Shown: positions 1 to 8,987 of the stretch, piece by piece
Position numbering within the stretch: the stretch's first letter is position 1
Layout of the letters: each line of letters begins with the position of its first letter
Origin: Neolewinella agarilytica
GTDB taxonomy: Bacteria > Bacteroidota > Bacteroidia > Chitinophagales > Saprospiraceae
Length of the DNA stretch: 64,000 bases
Assembly (NCBI RefSeq): GCF_900110645.1
Contig: NZ_FOFB01000013.1
Location: 113,568 to 177,567 of the forward strand
Reading direction: 5' to 3'
The notes under the pieces: model-generated
The model's input: only the letters and a program-made list of their open reading frames with translations
Told to the model about the DNA's origin: nothing
The model's database searches: none
Made by a program: the position numbers and the translations under genes

Positions 1-1
1 G

Positions 2-826
2 CCCGGAGGACAGTTGATGATTACTACTGACGTAGAGAACTTCCCTGGCTACCCGGACGGTATTCAGGGGCCTGCCATGATGGAGGATCTACGCAAGCAG
101 GCAGAACGCTTCAACACGGAGGTTAAATATGAGTTGATTGACAAAGTTGACTTCAGCGGACCTATCCATAAAATTTACACGGAAACCGGTGAAGAGATTC
201 AGTCACACACCGTCATTATCTCTACGGGTGCCAGTGCCCGCTGGCTCGGTCTGGAAAGTGAGCAACGCCTGATGAACAATGGCGTAAGCGCCTGTGCCGT
301 CTGTGACGGTTTTTTCTACCGTGGTAAAGAGACGGCTATCGTTGGTGCTGGTGACAGTGCTGCCGAAGAAGCACTTTACCTGAGTAACCTGTGCCCGACC
401 GTTCACATGCTCGTCCGCCGCGATGAAATGCGCGCGTCTAAGATTATGCAGGACCGGGTCAAGAAGCAGAAGAACATCAAGATTTACTGGAACACGGAGA
501 CCGAAGAAATCCTTGGTGACGATGCCGTAACGGGTGTTCGGGTCTTTAACAATAAGACTGGCGAAAAGCAGGATATCCCCGTTGAAGGCTTTTTCGTTGC
601 TATCGGTCACGTTCCTAACACAGCGATGTTTAAAGACTGGCTCGACATGGAAGATACCGGCTACCTGATTCACCAGCCGAACTCAACCAAGACGAATGTT
701 CCGGGAGTATTTGTTTCCGGCGACGCGGCCGATCACGTATACCGCCAGGCCATTACGGCTGCAGGAACCGGTTGTATGGCCGCCCTTGATGCAGAACGTT
801 ACCTGGGAGAGATAGGGATTATTTAA
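2..826 (+). CDS. trxB: Thioredoxin reductase (5' end cut by window edge)
   Basis: FAD/NADPH-dependent reductase that transfers electrons from NADPH to thioredoxin in the cytoplasm. The reading frame is open from the first bases and begins with GGQLM followed by TTDVENFPG, the stretch that in TrxB follows the N-terminal FAD-binding fold, so roughly the first 40-50 residues lie outside the window. The redox-active pair is seen in CAVCDG (the family usually has CATCDG), the NADPH-binding GAGDSAAEEA follows, and the C-terminal FAD motif ends in VFVSGDAAD. The first ATG at position 14 is internal to the family alignment and is not the start. The stop codon overlaps a terminator hairpin. Confidence 0.95.
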   Translation, partial: PGGQLMITTDVENFPGYPDGIQGPAMMEDLRKQAERFNTEVKYELIDKVDFSGPIHKIYTETGEEIQSHTVIISTGASARWLGLESEQRLMNNGVSACAVCDGFFYRGKETAIVGAGDSAAEEALYLSNLCPTVHMLVRRDEMRASKIMQDRVKKQKNIKIYWNTETEEILGDDAVTGVRVFNNKTGEKQDIPVEGFFVAIGHVPNTAMFKDWLDMEDTGYLIHQPNSTKTNVPGVFVSGDAADHVYRQAITAAGTGCMAALDAERYLGEIGII

Positions 827-842
827 AAGCCTCCGGCTTTTT
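825..842 (+). terminator. Rho-independent terminator of trxB
   Basis: AAAAGCC, a three-base TCC loop, then GGCTTTTT: a short perfect stem with a T run, starting inside the trxB stop codon. Confidence 0.7.
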
Positions 843-1020
843 AGACACGCTTCGCGCTTTTAGGGCTTCGGTAAAGACTGGACCGGAACTCTAAAAGCGC
901 AGCGTCTAAAAACCGCGAAGCGGTGTCTAAAAGAAAGAGGAGCGCAGCGATCTCTTTCGTCTAAAAGGCGAAGCCGTCTAAAAAGGAGCGCAGCAACTGT
1001 CTAAAAAGCGAAGCGTCTAC
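841..1020. repeat. GTCTAAAA-punctuated hairpin array
   Basis: The word GTCTAAAA occurs at 904, 925, 959, 976 and 999, and a truncated GTCTA at 1015. Between the words lie short inserts carrying GCGAAGC or GCGCAGC, several of which can fold: CCGC-GAA-GCGG, and AAAGAG with CTCTTT around a GCGCAGCG core. An inverted TTTAGACA lies at 840-847. Spacing is 21, 34, 17, 23 and 16 bp, too irregular for a CRISPR. No coding frame is evident. The array fills the gap between the trxB terminator and the lpd promoter. Confidence 0.65.
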
Positions 1021-1022
1021 CG

Positions 1023-1030
1023 TACCTTTG
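1023..1030 (+). promoter_or_regulatory. Putative -7 box of lpd
   Basis: TACCTTTG fits the Bacteroidota sigma-ABfr -7 consensus TAnnTTTG and lies 46 bp before the ATG. No clear -33 TTTG is visible at the usual 19-21 bp spacing, so only half of the promoter is supported. Confidence 0.45.
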
Positions 1031-1075
1031 CGTCGTTTTTAAGCATACACACTACCAATTAAAATTTCAACCATT

Positions 1076-2476
1076 ATGGCTTCTTTTGATCTCATCGTTA
1101 TTGGCAGTGGCCCTGGCGGCTACGTTGCAGCAATTCGTGCTTCACAATTAGGCATGAAAGTAGCCATTGTGGAAAGAGAAAATCTTGGTGGAATCTGTCT
1201 TAACTGGGGTTGTATCCCGACGAAGGCACTCATCAAAAGTTCCCAGGTATTTGAGTACGTGGAGCATGCGGCTGATTACGGCATTAAGGTCGGTAAGCCG
1301 AAGATTGATTTTGGTGCTATGATTGGTCGTAGCCGCGGCGTTGCCGACGGGATGAGCAAGGGCGTCAACTTCCTGATGCGTAAGAACAAGATTGAAGTGA
1401 TTGAGGGTGAGGGTAAGCTCCTTCGCGGTAAGAAGGTGGAAGTCAAAGCCGCCAGCGGTAAGGCTACTGTTTACGACGCGGAGCACATCATCATCGCCAC
1501 CGGCGCGCGTGCCCGCGCGCTGCCTAACCTCCCCATCGACGGAGAGAAGATCATCGGCTACCGCCAGGCGATGACCCTGGAGAAGCAACCCAAGCGTATG
1601 GTCGTAGTGGGAGCCGGTGCCATCGGTGTCGAGTTTGCCTACGTTTACGCCAGTATCGGCACGGAAGTGACGGTAGTGGAGTTCATGCCCGGAGGCCTCG
1701 TGCCGCGCGAAGACGCGGACGTGAGCAAAGAGCTGACCAAAATTTACAAAAAGAAAGGCATCAAGGTACTGGCTAACACCAGTGTTGAGTCCGTTGATAC
1801 GAAGAACAAGACCCTCAAAGTGACGACCAAGGACCGCAAAAGCGGCAAAGAATCCGTCATTGAGTGTGATGTGGTCCTCTCCGCCGCCGGCGTAGCTCCG
1901 AATACGGAAAACATTGGCCTGGAAGACCTGGGAATTAAGACCGAGCGCGGCCTCATCGAAGTCGATGAGATGTACCGCACCAACGTCCCCGGCGTTTACG
2001 CCATCGGTGATGTACTTCCCACTCAGGCACTGGCTCACGTGGCAAGTGCTGAGGCAATTACCTGTGTGGAAGCTATTGCCGGCCTTAATCCGGAAGCCAT
2101 TGATTACAACAACATTCCCGGTTGTACCTACTGCATCCCCGAAGTTGCCAGTGTTGGCTACACGGAAGCTGCCGCCAAAGAGGCGGGCTACGAACTGAAG
2201 GTTGGGAAATTCCCCTTCAGTGCCAGTGGTAAGGCGAGTGCCGCAGGTGCAAAGGAAGGTTTTGTGAAGCTGATCTTTGACGCCAAATACGGTGAGCTCC
2301 TTGGTGCCCACATGATCGGTGCCAACGTCACCGAAATGATCGCCGAATGTGTCTCCATCCGTAAGCTGGAAACCACCGGCCACGAGATCATTAAGACCGT
2401 TCACCCCCACCCGACCATGAGTGAGGCAATCATGGAGGCTGCCGCAGCGGCTTATGGGGAGGTGATCCATTTGTAG
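1076..2476 (+). CDS. lpdA: Dihydrolipoamide dehydrogenase (E3)
   Basis: Flavoprotein that reoxidises dihydrolipoamide in 2-oxoacid dehydrogenase complexes and the glycine cleavage system, passing electrons to NAD+. The 466-residue length is normal. The FAD-binding GSGPGGYVAAIRA opens the protein; the redox disulfide is C41/C46 in GGICLNWGCIPTK; the NAD-binding GAGAIGVEFAYVYASIG lies mid-protein; the dimer-interface catalytic His lies in HPHPT at about residues 443-447. It stands alone, with no E1/E2 genes adjacent, so it is probably shared between complexes. It is convergent with the following T9SS gene, with 50 bp between stops. Confidence 0.96.
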   Translation: MASFDLIVIGSGPGGYVAAIRASQLGMKVAIVERENLGGICLNWGCIPTKALIKSSQVFEYVEHAADYGIKVGKPKIDFGAMIGRSRGVADGMSKGVNFLMRKNKIEVIEGEGKLLRGKKVEVKAASGKATVYDAEHIIIATGARARALPNLPIDGEKIIGYRQAMTLEKQPKRMVVVGAGAIGVEFAYVYASIGTEVTVVEFMPGGLVPREDADVSKELTKIYKKKGIKVLANTSVESVDTKNKTLKVTTKDRKSGKESVIECDVVLSAAGVAPNTENIGLEDLGIKTERGLIEVDEMYRTNVPGVYAIGDVLPTQALAHVASAEAITCVEAIAGLNPEAIDYNNIPGCTYCIPEVASVGYTEAAAKEAGYELKVGKFPFSASGKASAAGAKEGFVKLIFDAKYGELLGAHMIGANVTEMIAECVSIRKLETTGHEIIKTVHPHPTMSEAIMEAAAAAYGEVIHL

Positions 2477-2526
2477 GGTTACCCCAGGAACAAATGTGAG
2501 GCTTCGTGTTTCCCACCAAGACTCCG

Positions 2527-5493
2527 TCAATACTTCAAAACAGATCGAATAGCAAAGCCACCAGTTCTTAGGTCTCTTAAATGCAGGAAGTAAGTCCCGG
2601 GAGGTAGTCCACCCAGTGAAATGGTTGGGGAGTTACTGGTCGTCTGTCCTTCAAGAATTTTCCTTCCATCTTGCGAGAAGATAGCAAGTCGGAGGTTACT
2701 TCTATTACTTACCCCGTCAAGGTTAATTGTCAGTAGATCAGCGGTTGGGTTGGGAAATACATTTAGTGCTTGGTCAAGAACTGTGTTTAGAACATTCACC
2801 GTGGTATCGGGCAAGGCGGCACAGTGAGCGACTATAACATCGGGATCGCCGACTGTTCCAGTATTTGTTGGATCACTCGGATCGAAACGAAATAGTTCTT
2901 GCCCATATAATGTATCCCTTGCCGAGAAGTATAGGAATCCATCATGTGTATACAAGCTTGATGGAGCAAAGGCGGTTTGACTATTTGAGATACTTCGTAC
3001 TAAAACGGTACCGTCAGTACTGCCATCGGAAACATACAGGTCACGGTTTCCATCACTAGCCTCAGCGGTAAAATACAGGCTTCCAGAAAGCAAGGTTAGC
3101 TCCCGAGGAAAAGAAGCGTCAGGGCCTGCCCGAAGATCAATGAGTTGACGCGCTAATTGACCAGGGCCCGGGATGATCCACAACTCCGCTCCCGCAGCCT
3201 CAGTGGTTGCGGTAAAAAATATTGTGTCTCCCTTCGCCACTGCATTCATAGCAAACCTACCGGCACCGTTGAACAGCGCCGTCCGCCTGATAATTTGATT
3301 TGTGGAGTCAATACGGTAAAGGTTAGTTGAACTGAATTGGTCAGCAAAAAAGTGGAGCTCTCCCTGATAAGTGAATATTTTCCGGATATTATCAAAGCTT
3401 ACATTATTGAGTAAGCGGGTACCACCGACTGTGCCATCCGTTCTAAACAGGTATTCATTAAAAGAATCAACTATTACCTTGATATATCCAACTCCATTGA
3501 CAACTTTGCTAATTTGAATACTTCGCGGATCGAAGATATTATTCAACGGCAGCACTACTGTACCTTCAGAAGTGCCATCGGTACGGTACAGAACTAGGCC
3601 GTTACTACTACGATTCGTGAAGAGGGTAACAGAGTCCGTTAAGGACATAAAGGGGCTATTCGAAGAATTAAACCCAATGTCACTCAATCGCTTTAGAGAA
3701 TCAATCTGACCACTTAATGGATTGTATCGATACAAAATTTGCCCTTGCGATACGCCACTAAAAGCAGTGATTAATAATTGATTGCCAACTCGCCCGGGTG
3801 GTGATAAGCTTTGAATTCCTAACTCTACGGAATTGGTAACAATCTCTTTTGTCCCAGATTCAGTGCCGTCACTTTCTATCAAAATACCCGTTCCGCTCGC
3901 TGTGAAATAAAATTTATCCGCAAGCTCTAACTGGCCGAATATAGAATAGCCCTCACGGCCCAAAATAATATCCCGGACCAACCGAGTAGTCGCAGCAGAG
4001 CCACCACTTTTATGCAATTCACTACCATTGCAGCCGTTATTGGCCCGAAAAAACAAGGTATCCCGGAAGGTAAAGAAGCTTCCAGGGTTAGAACCGGCTT
4101 CTTTAGTATTAATATCTGATAGTAGCCGGGTCCCCACTTTACTGCCGTCAGAAATTAGAACTTCTTGTCCGAAGTTTATGGTACTGGCCGTAAACATTAC
4201 TCTTTCACCAACTTTAGTAAGTTGGTCAATAAGCGCGTCATCTACTCCCGGAATTAAATCATCTACAGCCTTAGTTCCTTCTACCGTACCATCGCTTACC
4301 CAAAGTTCTTCGCCGGTTTCAGTACGAAATGCTTTAAAATAGAACTTACCATTAACCAGTTTATTACTAGTGCCTATGTTAGCAATGGAGGCTCCGGCGG
4401 GTTGAACGACACCAAGAACAAAGGTGCCAGCTTCCGTCAAATCCGAACGATATAGACTCACACTTCCGTCTGTAGTCTTTCGCCCTAAAAAAAACAGAAG
4501 ACCGGACTCTGAATCATAGGTGTGAGCAAAATATCCAACTGAGTCTTGGCCAGGATTCAGATTTACCACCGTGTCCAAACGAGTAGCAGATGTATCGGTG
4601 CGTAATAACTCATGAGCAAAGTTTTCCCCATTACGAGTATAATAAACCTGATCGCCAGAGATAAAAGCAGTGCGTAAAAATAGCGTATTCGTATCGCTGG
4701 AAAAAGTGGATAAGCTTCGGAATTCAGACAAACCAGGATCCGCAAGCAGGTGTGTAAAACTATCCCTGCTAAAACCAGACAGTAGTACTTTATTGCCAAA
4801 GGGAGTTACTTCAAGCCCAAAGTCTGTCTGCAAAGGCAAATCGACGGGTGTAGTATTTACTCCTTCGTTGAGGTAAAGAGAAGCGGGTCGGCCTTCAAAA
4901 AAATCAGCCGGGTAAACCAGATACGCAAATGTGCCTTGAGTTGCGATTTGACTAACAAACTGGTTATCGGGCAAATCTGTCAAATAGTGAGTCCCCTCAC
5001 TCGATCCGTCCGTCCGGAAAAGCTGGAAAGTATAAGCCTCATTCCTATGAATGAACAACACTTCTTGCGTTCCATCATCTAAGGGAGTAAAGTTGTTAAT
5101 TCCTGAGGAAGATCCAGAGGCACCTAGTTGCGCAAGCGTAAACAAGCTATCTGAAGTAAGGTTAGCTCGGTGAAAGGTTTCTTCCGCTCTTTCAAAATTA
5201 AATGTTCGAAAATAAACATCATCTCCGATCAACTTACTATCCCAGATTATGTCGTCGATTTGAATTGGTATATCTGTACCAAAACGTTTTAAACTGTCAC
5301 TAGCAGTATCCAAAAAGAACAACTGAAAGGCAGTGTCGTCAGGACGGGCAAAAAACACTCCGTAATTGGCATTTCCCATTAATTCATCCGGCCGGCTTCC
5401 CCCATTGGTTTGATTAATATTAGCAACAAGGTGCTGCGCACTAACGTGAGTGAAGAAAAACAGAAACAAAATGGACATCCAAGCGCGAATCAT
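2527..5493 (-). CDS. Large T9SS-exported protein with SDGTxxGT repeats
   Basis: About 988 residues. The chosen ATG at 5493 gives an ideal signal peptide (MIRAWMSILFLFFFTHVSAQ); an upstream in-frame ATG at 5529 would only add a hydrophilic leader. The body consists of at least nine degenerate repeats of the form L-x-x-S/T-D-G-T-x-x-G-T-x-x-L (for example ELWVSDGTVEGTKAV, LFRTDGTVGGTRLL, LYVSDGSTDGTVLV), seen in large secreted Bacteroidota proteins and probably forming a beta-propeller-like surface structure. The C-terminus begins LNVFPNPTADLLTINL, a type A sorting domain for the type IX secretion system, so the product should be secreted or attached to the cell surface. The gene is visibly richer in A+T than its neighbours. 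Function unknown. Confidence 0.85.
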   Translation of the reverse strand: MIRAWMSILFLFFFTHVSAQHLVANINQTNGGSRPDELMGNANYGVFFARPDDTAFQLFFLDTASDSLKRFGTDIPIQIDDIIWDSKLIGDDVYFRTFNFERAEETFHRANLTSDSLFTLAQLGASGSSSGINNFTPLDDGTQEVLFIHRNEAYTFQLFRTDGSSEGTHYLTDLPDNQFVSQIATQGTFAYLVYPADFFEGRPASLYLNEGVNTTPVDLPLQTDFGLEVTPFGNKVLLSGFSRDSFTHLLADPGLSEFRSLSTFSSDTNTLFLRTAFISGDQVYYTRNGENFAHELLRTDTSATRLDTVVNLNPGQDSVGYFAHTYDSESGLLFFLGRKTTDGSVSLYRSDLTEAGTFVLGVVQPAGASIANIGTSNKLVNGKFYFKAFRTETGEELWVSDGTVEGTKAVDDLIPGVDDALIDQLTKVGERVMFTASTINFGQEVLISDGSKVGTRLLSDINTKEAGSNPGSFFTFRDTLFFRANNGCNGSELHKSGGSAATTRLVRDIILGREGYSIFGQLELADKFYFTASGTGILIESDGTESGTKEIVTNSVELGIQSLSPPGRVGNQLLITAFSGVSQGQILYRYNPLSGQIDSLKRLSDIGFNSSNSPFMSLTDSVTLFTNRSSNGLVLYRTDGTSEGTVVLPLNNIFDPRSIQISKVVNGVGYIKVIVDSFNEYLFRTDGTVGGTRLLNNVSFDNIRKIFTYQGELHFFADQFSSTNLYRIDSTNQIIRRTALFNGAGRFAMNAVAKGDTIFFTATTEAAGAELWIIPGPGQLARQLIDLRAGPDASFPRELTLLSGSLYFTAEASDGNRDLYVSDGSTDGTVLVRSISNSQTAFAPSSLYTHDGFLYFSARDTLYGQELFRFDPSDPTNTGTVGDPDVIVAHCAALPDTTVNVLNTVLDQALNVFPNPTADLLTINLDGVSNRSNLRLAIFSQDGRKILEGQTTSNSPTISLGGLPPGTYFLHLRDLRTGGFAIRSVLKY

Positions 5494-5676
5494 ATCAGGT
5501 TTTTTGGTGTGTAAGAGAACAGACTTCAACGAACTATATCGTCAAAGCAGGGTGAATATAGTGATTTTTAATAGCGACAATGGTATTCCAGCTCATTTCA
5601 CCGACTTGAGCCCGTCTGACCAGAACAACCATCAACACAAAAGAAGCCAGCCAGACGACGTCTCACCAGAAAAACT

Positions 5677-5713
5677 AAAAAGCCGTCACTGACTTCAGTC
5701 AATGACGGCTTTT
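5677..5713 (-). terminator. Terminator of the VOC gene
   Basis: AAAAAGCCGTCA (5677-5688) pairs with TGACGGCTTTT (5703-5713). Reading the minus strand, the stem follows the stop of the VOC gene and ends in TTTTT, so it should stop transcription before the T9SS gene. It may work in both directions. Confidence 0.8.
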
Positions 5714-5722
5714 ACTTTTCAC

Positions 5723-6097
5723 TTACTGCCGGGAATGAAGCCCGATAGTATTTCCCTCCGTGTCCTGTAGTATCGAGACGAAGCCGAACTCACCGATGGA
5801 CATCTTAGGACGGAGAACTTTACCTCCTGCCTGCTCTACCCGCGCTTCTTCCGTTACGCAATCGCCCGAAACGAAGTAGACGACGGTGTTGTTGCCACCG
5901 GCTACCCGGTCAGCTTTTTCAACCAGTGCTCCCGAGATGTTCAGCCCTTCGAAGTCAGCCGGGAAAGCGGATTGTTTGCCCCACTCTGCCGGAAGGTCCG
6001 TCAGCTGGGTGTTGAATACGGTTTGGTAAAATTTTTTGGCGCGGTCTATGTCTGAAACATAAATATCGAACCAACCTACAGGATTTGTCATCTTCAT
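5723..6097 (-). CDS. VOC (glyoxalase/bleomycin resistance fold) family protein
   Basis: A 124-residue single-domain protein of the vicinal oxygen chelate superfamily. It opens with NPVGWFDIYVSDIDRAKKFY, the usual first beta-alpha unit (xxVxDxxRAxxFY), and ends with a second unit finishing in DTEGNTIGLHS, where VOC proteins place a metal-ligating Glu/His strand. Substrate cannot be deduced; members include glyoxalase I, extradiol dioxygenases and antibiotic-binding proteins. It lies 84 bp downstream of an AraC regulator on the same strand, so the regulator may control it. Confidence 0.85.
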   Translation of the reverse strand: MKMTNPVGWFDIYVSDIDRAKKFYQTVFNTQLTDLPAEWGKQSAFPADFEGLNISGALVEKADRVAGGNNTVVYFVSGDCVTEEARVEQAGGKVLRPKMSIGEFGFVSILQDTEGNTIGLHSRQ

Positions 6098-6181
6098 CGT
6101 TTAATGATTAATGTACTTTGCTATATCGCACTGCAAATATGCCGCGACACCAAAGCCTGTAATTGTAAAAATGGGACAAGC

Positions 6182-6997
6182 CTATTTTTTTCGGTCGAAA
6201 ATCAGCGACATTTTGAGGTGATCACCGTAAAAATCTTTGGGTGTCTGCCCGGTAAACTCCTTAAAGTCCTTAATGAAGTGTGCCTGGTCATAAAATTCGT
6301 TTTCGTAGGCCAGGTCGGTAAGCTTAACCGTTTCCTCGTTCAGCAAAGTCTTGAGGGTTGCCTGTAATCTTATCGTTTTGGATAGTTGCTTAGGGCTTAA
6401 ACCAATGGTTGAGGAAAATTTGCGGAGCAGGTTCCTTCGGTTGACGTTGTTCTGCTTTGAAAGATCATTTACGGATAGTCGCCCGTTGGCCGTCAGGATG
6501 GTTTCAATCGTAGACTTAACGATCAGGTCTACATTTTGGGCGTCCGTTAAGCGCTCCAGTAAGAAACGCTCCATGAGGCTGATCCTCTCTGAAGTAGTGC
6601 TGGCTTCCAGAACCTGCTGCCCGATTTCCCGTCCGGCACCACCAAAAAGCTTCTCCAGAGGAACGGCCGTGTTCTCCATGTCTTTGATCGGATAAGGGGC
6701 AAAGGGTAAAAAGCCATTGGGATGGAAGCAGACAAAGAAGGTTCCGGTTTCTCCCATCGGCTCCACCTCATAGGGCTGAGTGAGTTGTCCGATCAAAAAG
6801 AATTCCGGCAAAATTTGAGCATCCCCGCTTTTAGGATGATGCTTGTAAGGATCCCCGTAATGGAAAATTAACTTCATGCAACCGTCCGGGACGATGGTAT
6901 TTCTTACTGGTGTGTTTTCCTGCTCACTTTCCAAAGTCCAATAGCACTTGACGAAGGGAGCTAAGTCAGGGCAGGGCTTGAAGATTTGATGGTCCAT
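6182..6997 (-). CDS. AraC-family transcriptional regulator with DUF6597-type sensor
   Basis: A 271-residue regulator. The N-terminal region (CPDLAPFVKCYWTLE, then IVPDGCMKLIFHYG) matches the small-molecule-sensing domain often annotated DUF6597. The C-terminal 100 residues form the double helix-turn-helix: LSVNDLSKQNNVNRRNLLRKF, then LTDLAYENEFYDQAHFIKDFKEFTGQTPKDF, the signature recognition region of AraC proteins. The likely target is the VOC gene just downstream or its own promoter. The ligand is unknown. Confidence 0.9.
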   Translation of the reverse strand: MDHQIFKPCPDLAPFVKCYWTLESEQENTPVRNTIVPDGCMKLIFHYGDPYKHHPKSGDAQILPEFFLIGQLTQPYEVEPMGETGTFFVCFHPNGFLPFAPYPIKDMENTAVPLEKLFGGAGREIGQQVLEASTTSERISLMERFLLERLTDAQNVDLIVKSTIETILTANGRLSVNDLSKQNNVNRRNLLRKFSSTIGLSPKQLSKTIRLQATLKTLLNEETVKLTDLAYENEFYDQAHFIKDFKEFTGQTPKDFYGDHLKMSLIFDRKK

Positions 6998-7095
6998 GGG
7001 GGCTGAACTTTGAAGAGGCTTTTAAGAGAACAGATTGATAAAAGCGAAATACGGCATTTTACCCAAGAACGCCAACCAAATCATCTGCTAACCGC

Positions 7096-7335
7096 CTGAG
7101 GGCGTCTATCAGTAGCGATGGTTGACCGAGTTGGCGAAGCCGACGAGGAAGCCCATCGCACGCAGGTTCCCGGCTCAAGCCGGTACTGTGTTGCGAAGCT
7201 CTTCGAGCTCTATTCGCTAATAGATCGGTACTCCTGTGGACGCCCTTCCTGAGCTACAACCGTTAGCCCTGGAAGGGCGTCTACACGTAGCGATGGTTGA
7301 CTGAGTTGGCGAAGCCAAGGAAGGAGCCCATTGCA
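7096..7335. repeat. Intergenic direct repeat pair with an embedded inverted arm
   Basis: Two copies of a unit of about 65 bp, 7096-7160 and 7269-7335, share GGGCGTCTA, GTAGCGATGGTTGAC, GAGTTGGCGAAGCC and a GGAAGCCCAT/GGAGCCCAT end. Between them, GTGGACGCCCTTCC (7236-7249) is an inverted copy of GGAAGGGCGTCTAC (7271-7284) with one mismatch, making a strong hairpin just downstream of xylB. No open frame explains it. It fills the gap between the AraC start and the xylB stop. Confidence 0.75.
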
Positions 7336-7349
7336 AGGAGAAGCAAACC

Positions 7350-8834
7350 CTATCCCAACATCCCCTCCAAACTCCGCTCCCACTTCAAATATGCAGTTTC
7401 CAGCGCCGAAACATTCTCTCCCGGCGTAACCCGCTCTAACACCTCCTGCCGGCCCACGGCGCTGCCCAGATCAGGGGCAAGGCCAACGGAGACAGCAGCC
7501 GCCAGCGCAGCCCCTACCGCTCCCGTCGTATTGTGCACCTCGATGGTGGCACCAGTCAGGGTAGCAATGGTGGAGCTGAATACATCGCTCTGAAAGAGGT
7601 TGTCATTACCGACGCGGATGGTGGACAGGTCAACGCCCAGCTCCTTGAGCACTTTCATGCCGTAGACGAAGGCGAAGGCGATGCCTTCGAGCCCGGCGCG
7701 CACCAGGTGCGCGCGTTCGTGACGGTTCAGGTCGAGGCCCAGCAGGTGAGCACCGATGTTTTTGTTGCCGAGCATCCGCTCGGGGCCATTTCCGAAGGGC
7801 AGGAAGTGAAGACCATCGCAGCCAGCGGGAGCACTTTGGGCGAGGGTTTCCATATCTCCGTAAGTGAGGCTGTCTCCGCCAATCATATTTTTCACCCAGC
7901 GGTGCAGAATGCCCGCGCCATTGATACAGAGTAATACCCCGATCCGGGGTGCTCCCCCCTCATGATTAACGTGGGCGAAGGAGTTGACGCGCTGTCCGGG
8001 GTCGAAGGCCAGGCGGTCCGTGACGCCGTAGACAACGCCGGAGGTGCCACCGGTAGCGGCGACCTCGCCGGGGGCGAGGACGTTGAGACTCAGCGCATTG
8101 TTGGGCTGGTCACCCGCACGGTAGCCAACAACGGTGCCGGGGGCAAGGCCAAGTTCTTTGGCGGCTGACTCGGAGAGGCGGCCCTGTTCACCGACGGCAG
8201 GCACGCGGGGTGGCAGCAGATCGGCATTGAGCTTCATTTCGTTGAGGATGAGGTTGGCGGGCGTGTTGTCCGCAAAATCCCAGAGGACGCCTTCGCTTAG
8301 CCCCGTAACCGTCGTAGTCGCCTTTCCGGTCAGGCGAAGAGCGATATAGTCTCCCGGCAACATGGCAAATTTAGCGCGGGCGTAGTTGTCGGGTTCGTTG
8401 TCAGCGACCCACTTCAGCTTGCTGGCGGTAAAGTTGCCGGGGCTGTTGAGGCAGTGCGTCAGGCAGGTGTCCGCGCCGATGGCGTGGAAGGCACGATCGC
8501 CGGTTTCGACGGCCCGGCCGTCGCACCAGATGATGGAGGGGCGAACGACCTGATGATTGTCATCCACCAGCACGAGACCGTGCATTTGGTAGCCGATTCC
8601 CACGGCTTTTATGTCCCTTGCCTGCACCTGCGTCCGCGCCAGAATATCCTGGGTCGCCTGCACCACATATTTATACCAGTCTTCCGGATTTTGCTCGGCC
8701 CAACCCGCTTCCGGCGCGTCCATGCCCATTTCCGTCTCCGGTGCCGTTACGCGGGCTAAAACCTTGCCGGTTTTGGCTTCCACGAGGGCTGCTTTGATGG
8801 AGGAAGAACCGAGGTCGTAACCGATAGTGTACAT
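7350..8834 (-). CDS. xylB: Xylulokinase (FGGY carbohydrate kinase)
   Basis: Phosphorylates D-xylulose to xylulose 5-phosphate for the pentose phosphate pathway. The start was set at ATG 8834, because the protein then begins MYTIGYDLGSSSIKAALVE, the exact FGGY phosphate-1 motif; the longer frame adds 55 residues with no family resemblance. Length 494 is typical. YQMHGLVLVD and SIIWCDGRA (substrate site), GYRAGDQPNNALSLN (catalytic Asp) and ATGGTSGVVYGV (ATP loop) are all visible. No xylose isomerase, transporter or regulator lies next to it, so the specificity rests on family resemblance only. Confidence 0.88.
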   Translation of the reverse strand: MYTIGYDLGSSSIKAALVEAKTGKVLARVTAPETEMGMDAPEAGWAEQNPEDWYKYVVQATQDILARTQVQARDIKAVGIGYQMHGLVLVDDNHQVVRPSIIWCDGRAVETGDRAFHAIGADTCLTHCLNSPGNFTASKLKWVADNEPDNYARAKFAMLPGDYIALRLTGKATTTVTGLSEGVLWDFADNTPANLILNEMKLNADLLPPRVPAVGEQGRLSESAAKELGLAPGTVVGYRAGDQPNNALSLNVLAPGEVAATGGTSGVVYGVTDRLAFDPGQRVNSFAHVNHEGGAPRIGVLLCINGAGILHRWVKNMIGGDSLTYGDMETLAQSAPAGCDGLHFLPFGNGPERMLGNKNIGAHLLGLDLNRHERAHLVRAGLEGIAFAFVYGMKVLKELGVDLSTIRVGNDNLFQSDVFSSTIATLTGATIEVHNTTGAVGAALAAAVSVGLAPDLGSAVGRQEVLERVTPGENVSALETAYLKWERSLEGMLG

Positions 8835-8945
8835 GGTGAATAGATGAATGAGAGAATGGGTAAACGGGGTAACGAGGATAATTTTCGCCAATATACTAAT
8901 CGGTGAATAAGGCAATCGTTTGTTGCCTTTAGAAGAGCAACATTT

Positions 8946-8972
8946 GGGCGCGGACGCGGGTGCAAGGAGAGG
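8946..8972 (+). repeat. Single arm of the dispersed GCAGGTGCA-type repeat
   Basis: GGGCGCGGACGCGGGTGC followed by AAGGAGAGG matches the G-rich arm found in inverted pairs at 17.5, 25.3, 34.2, 47.4 and 52.4 kb, with one difference in the core. No partner arm is seen nearby; it abuts the REP cluster. Confidence 0.6.
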
Positions 8973-8987
8973 CCCCAGAAAGCAAAG

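Noticed and set aside
841..1020. CRISPR array
   Set aside because: Repeat word is only eight bases and spacing is 16-34 bp; inserts resemble each other rather than unique spacers.
1148..2530. Long open frame of 460 codons antisense to lpdA
   Set aside because: The sense strand encodes a full-length canonical dihydrolipoamide dehydrogenase; the antisense frame shows no domain and arises from codon bias in a G+C-rich gene.
5530..5676. Possible short frame or mobile-element remnant upstream of the T9SS gene
   Set aside because: A 40-codon minus-strand frame with one hydrophobic stretch exists, but nothing matches a known family.
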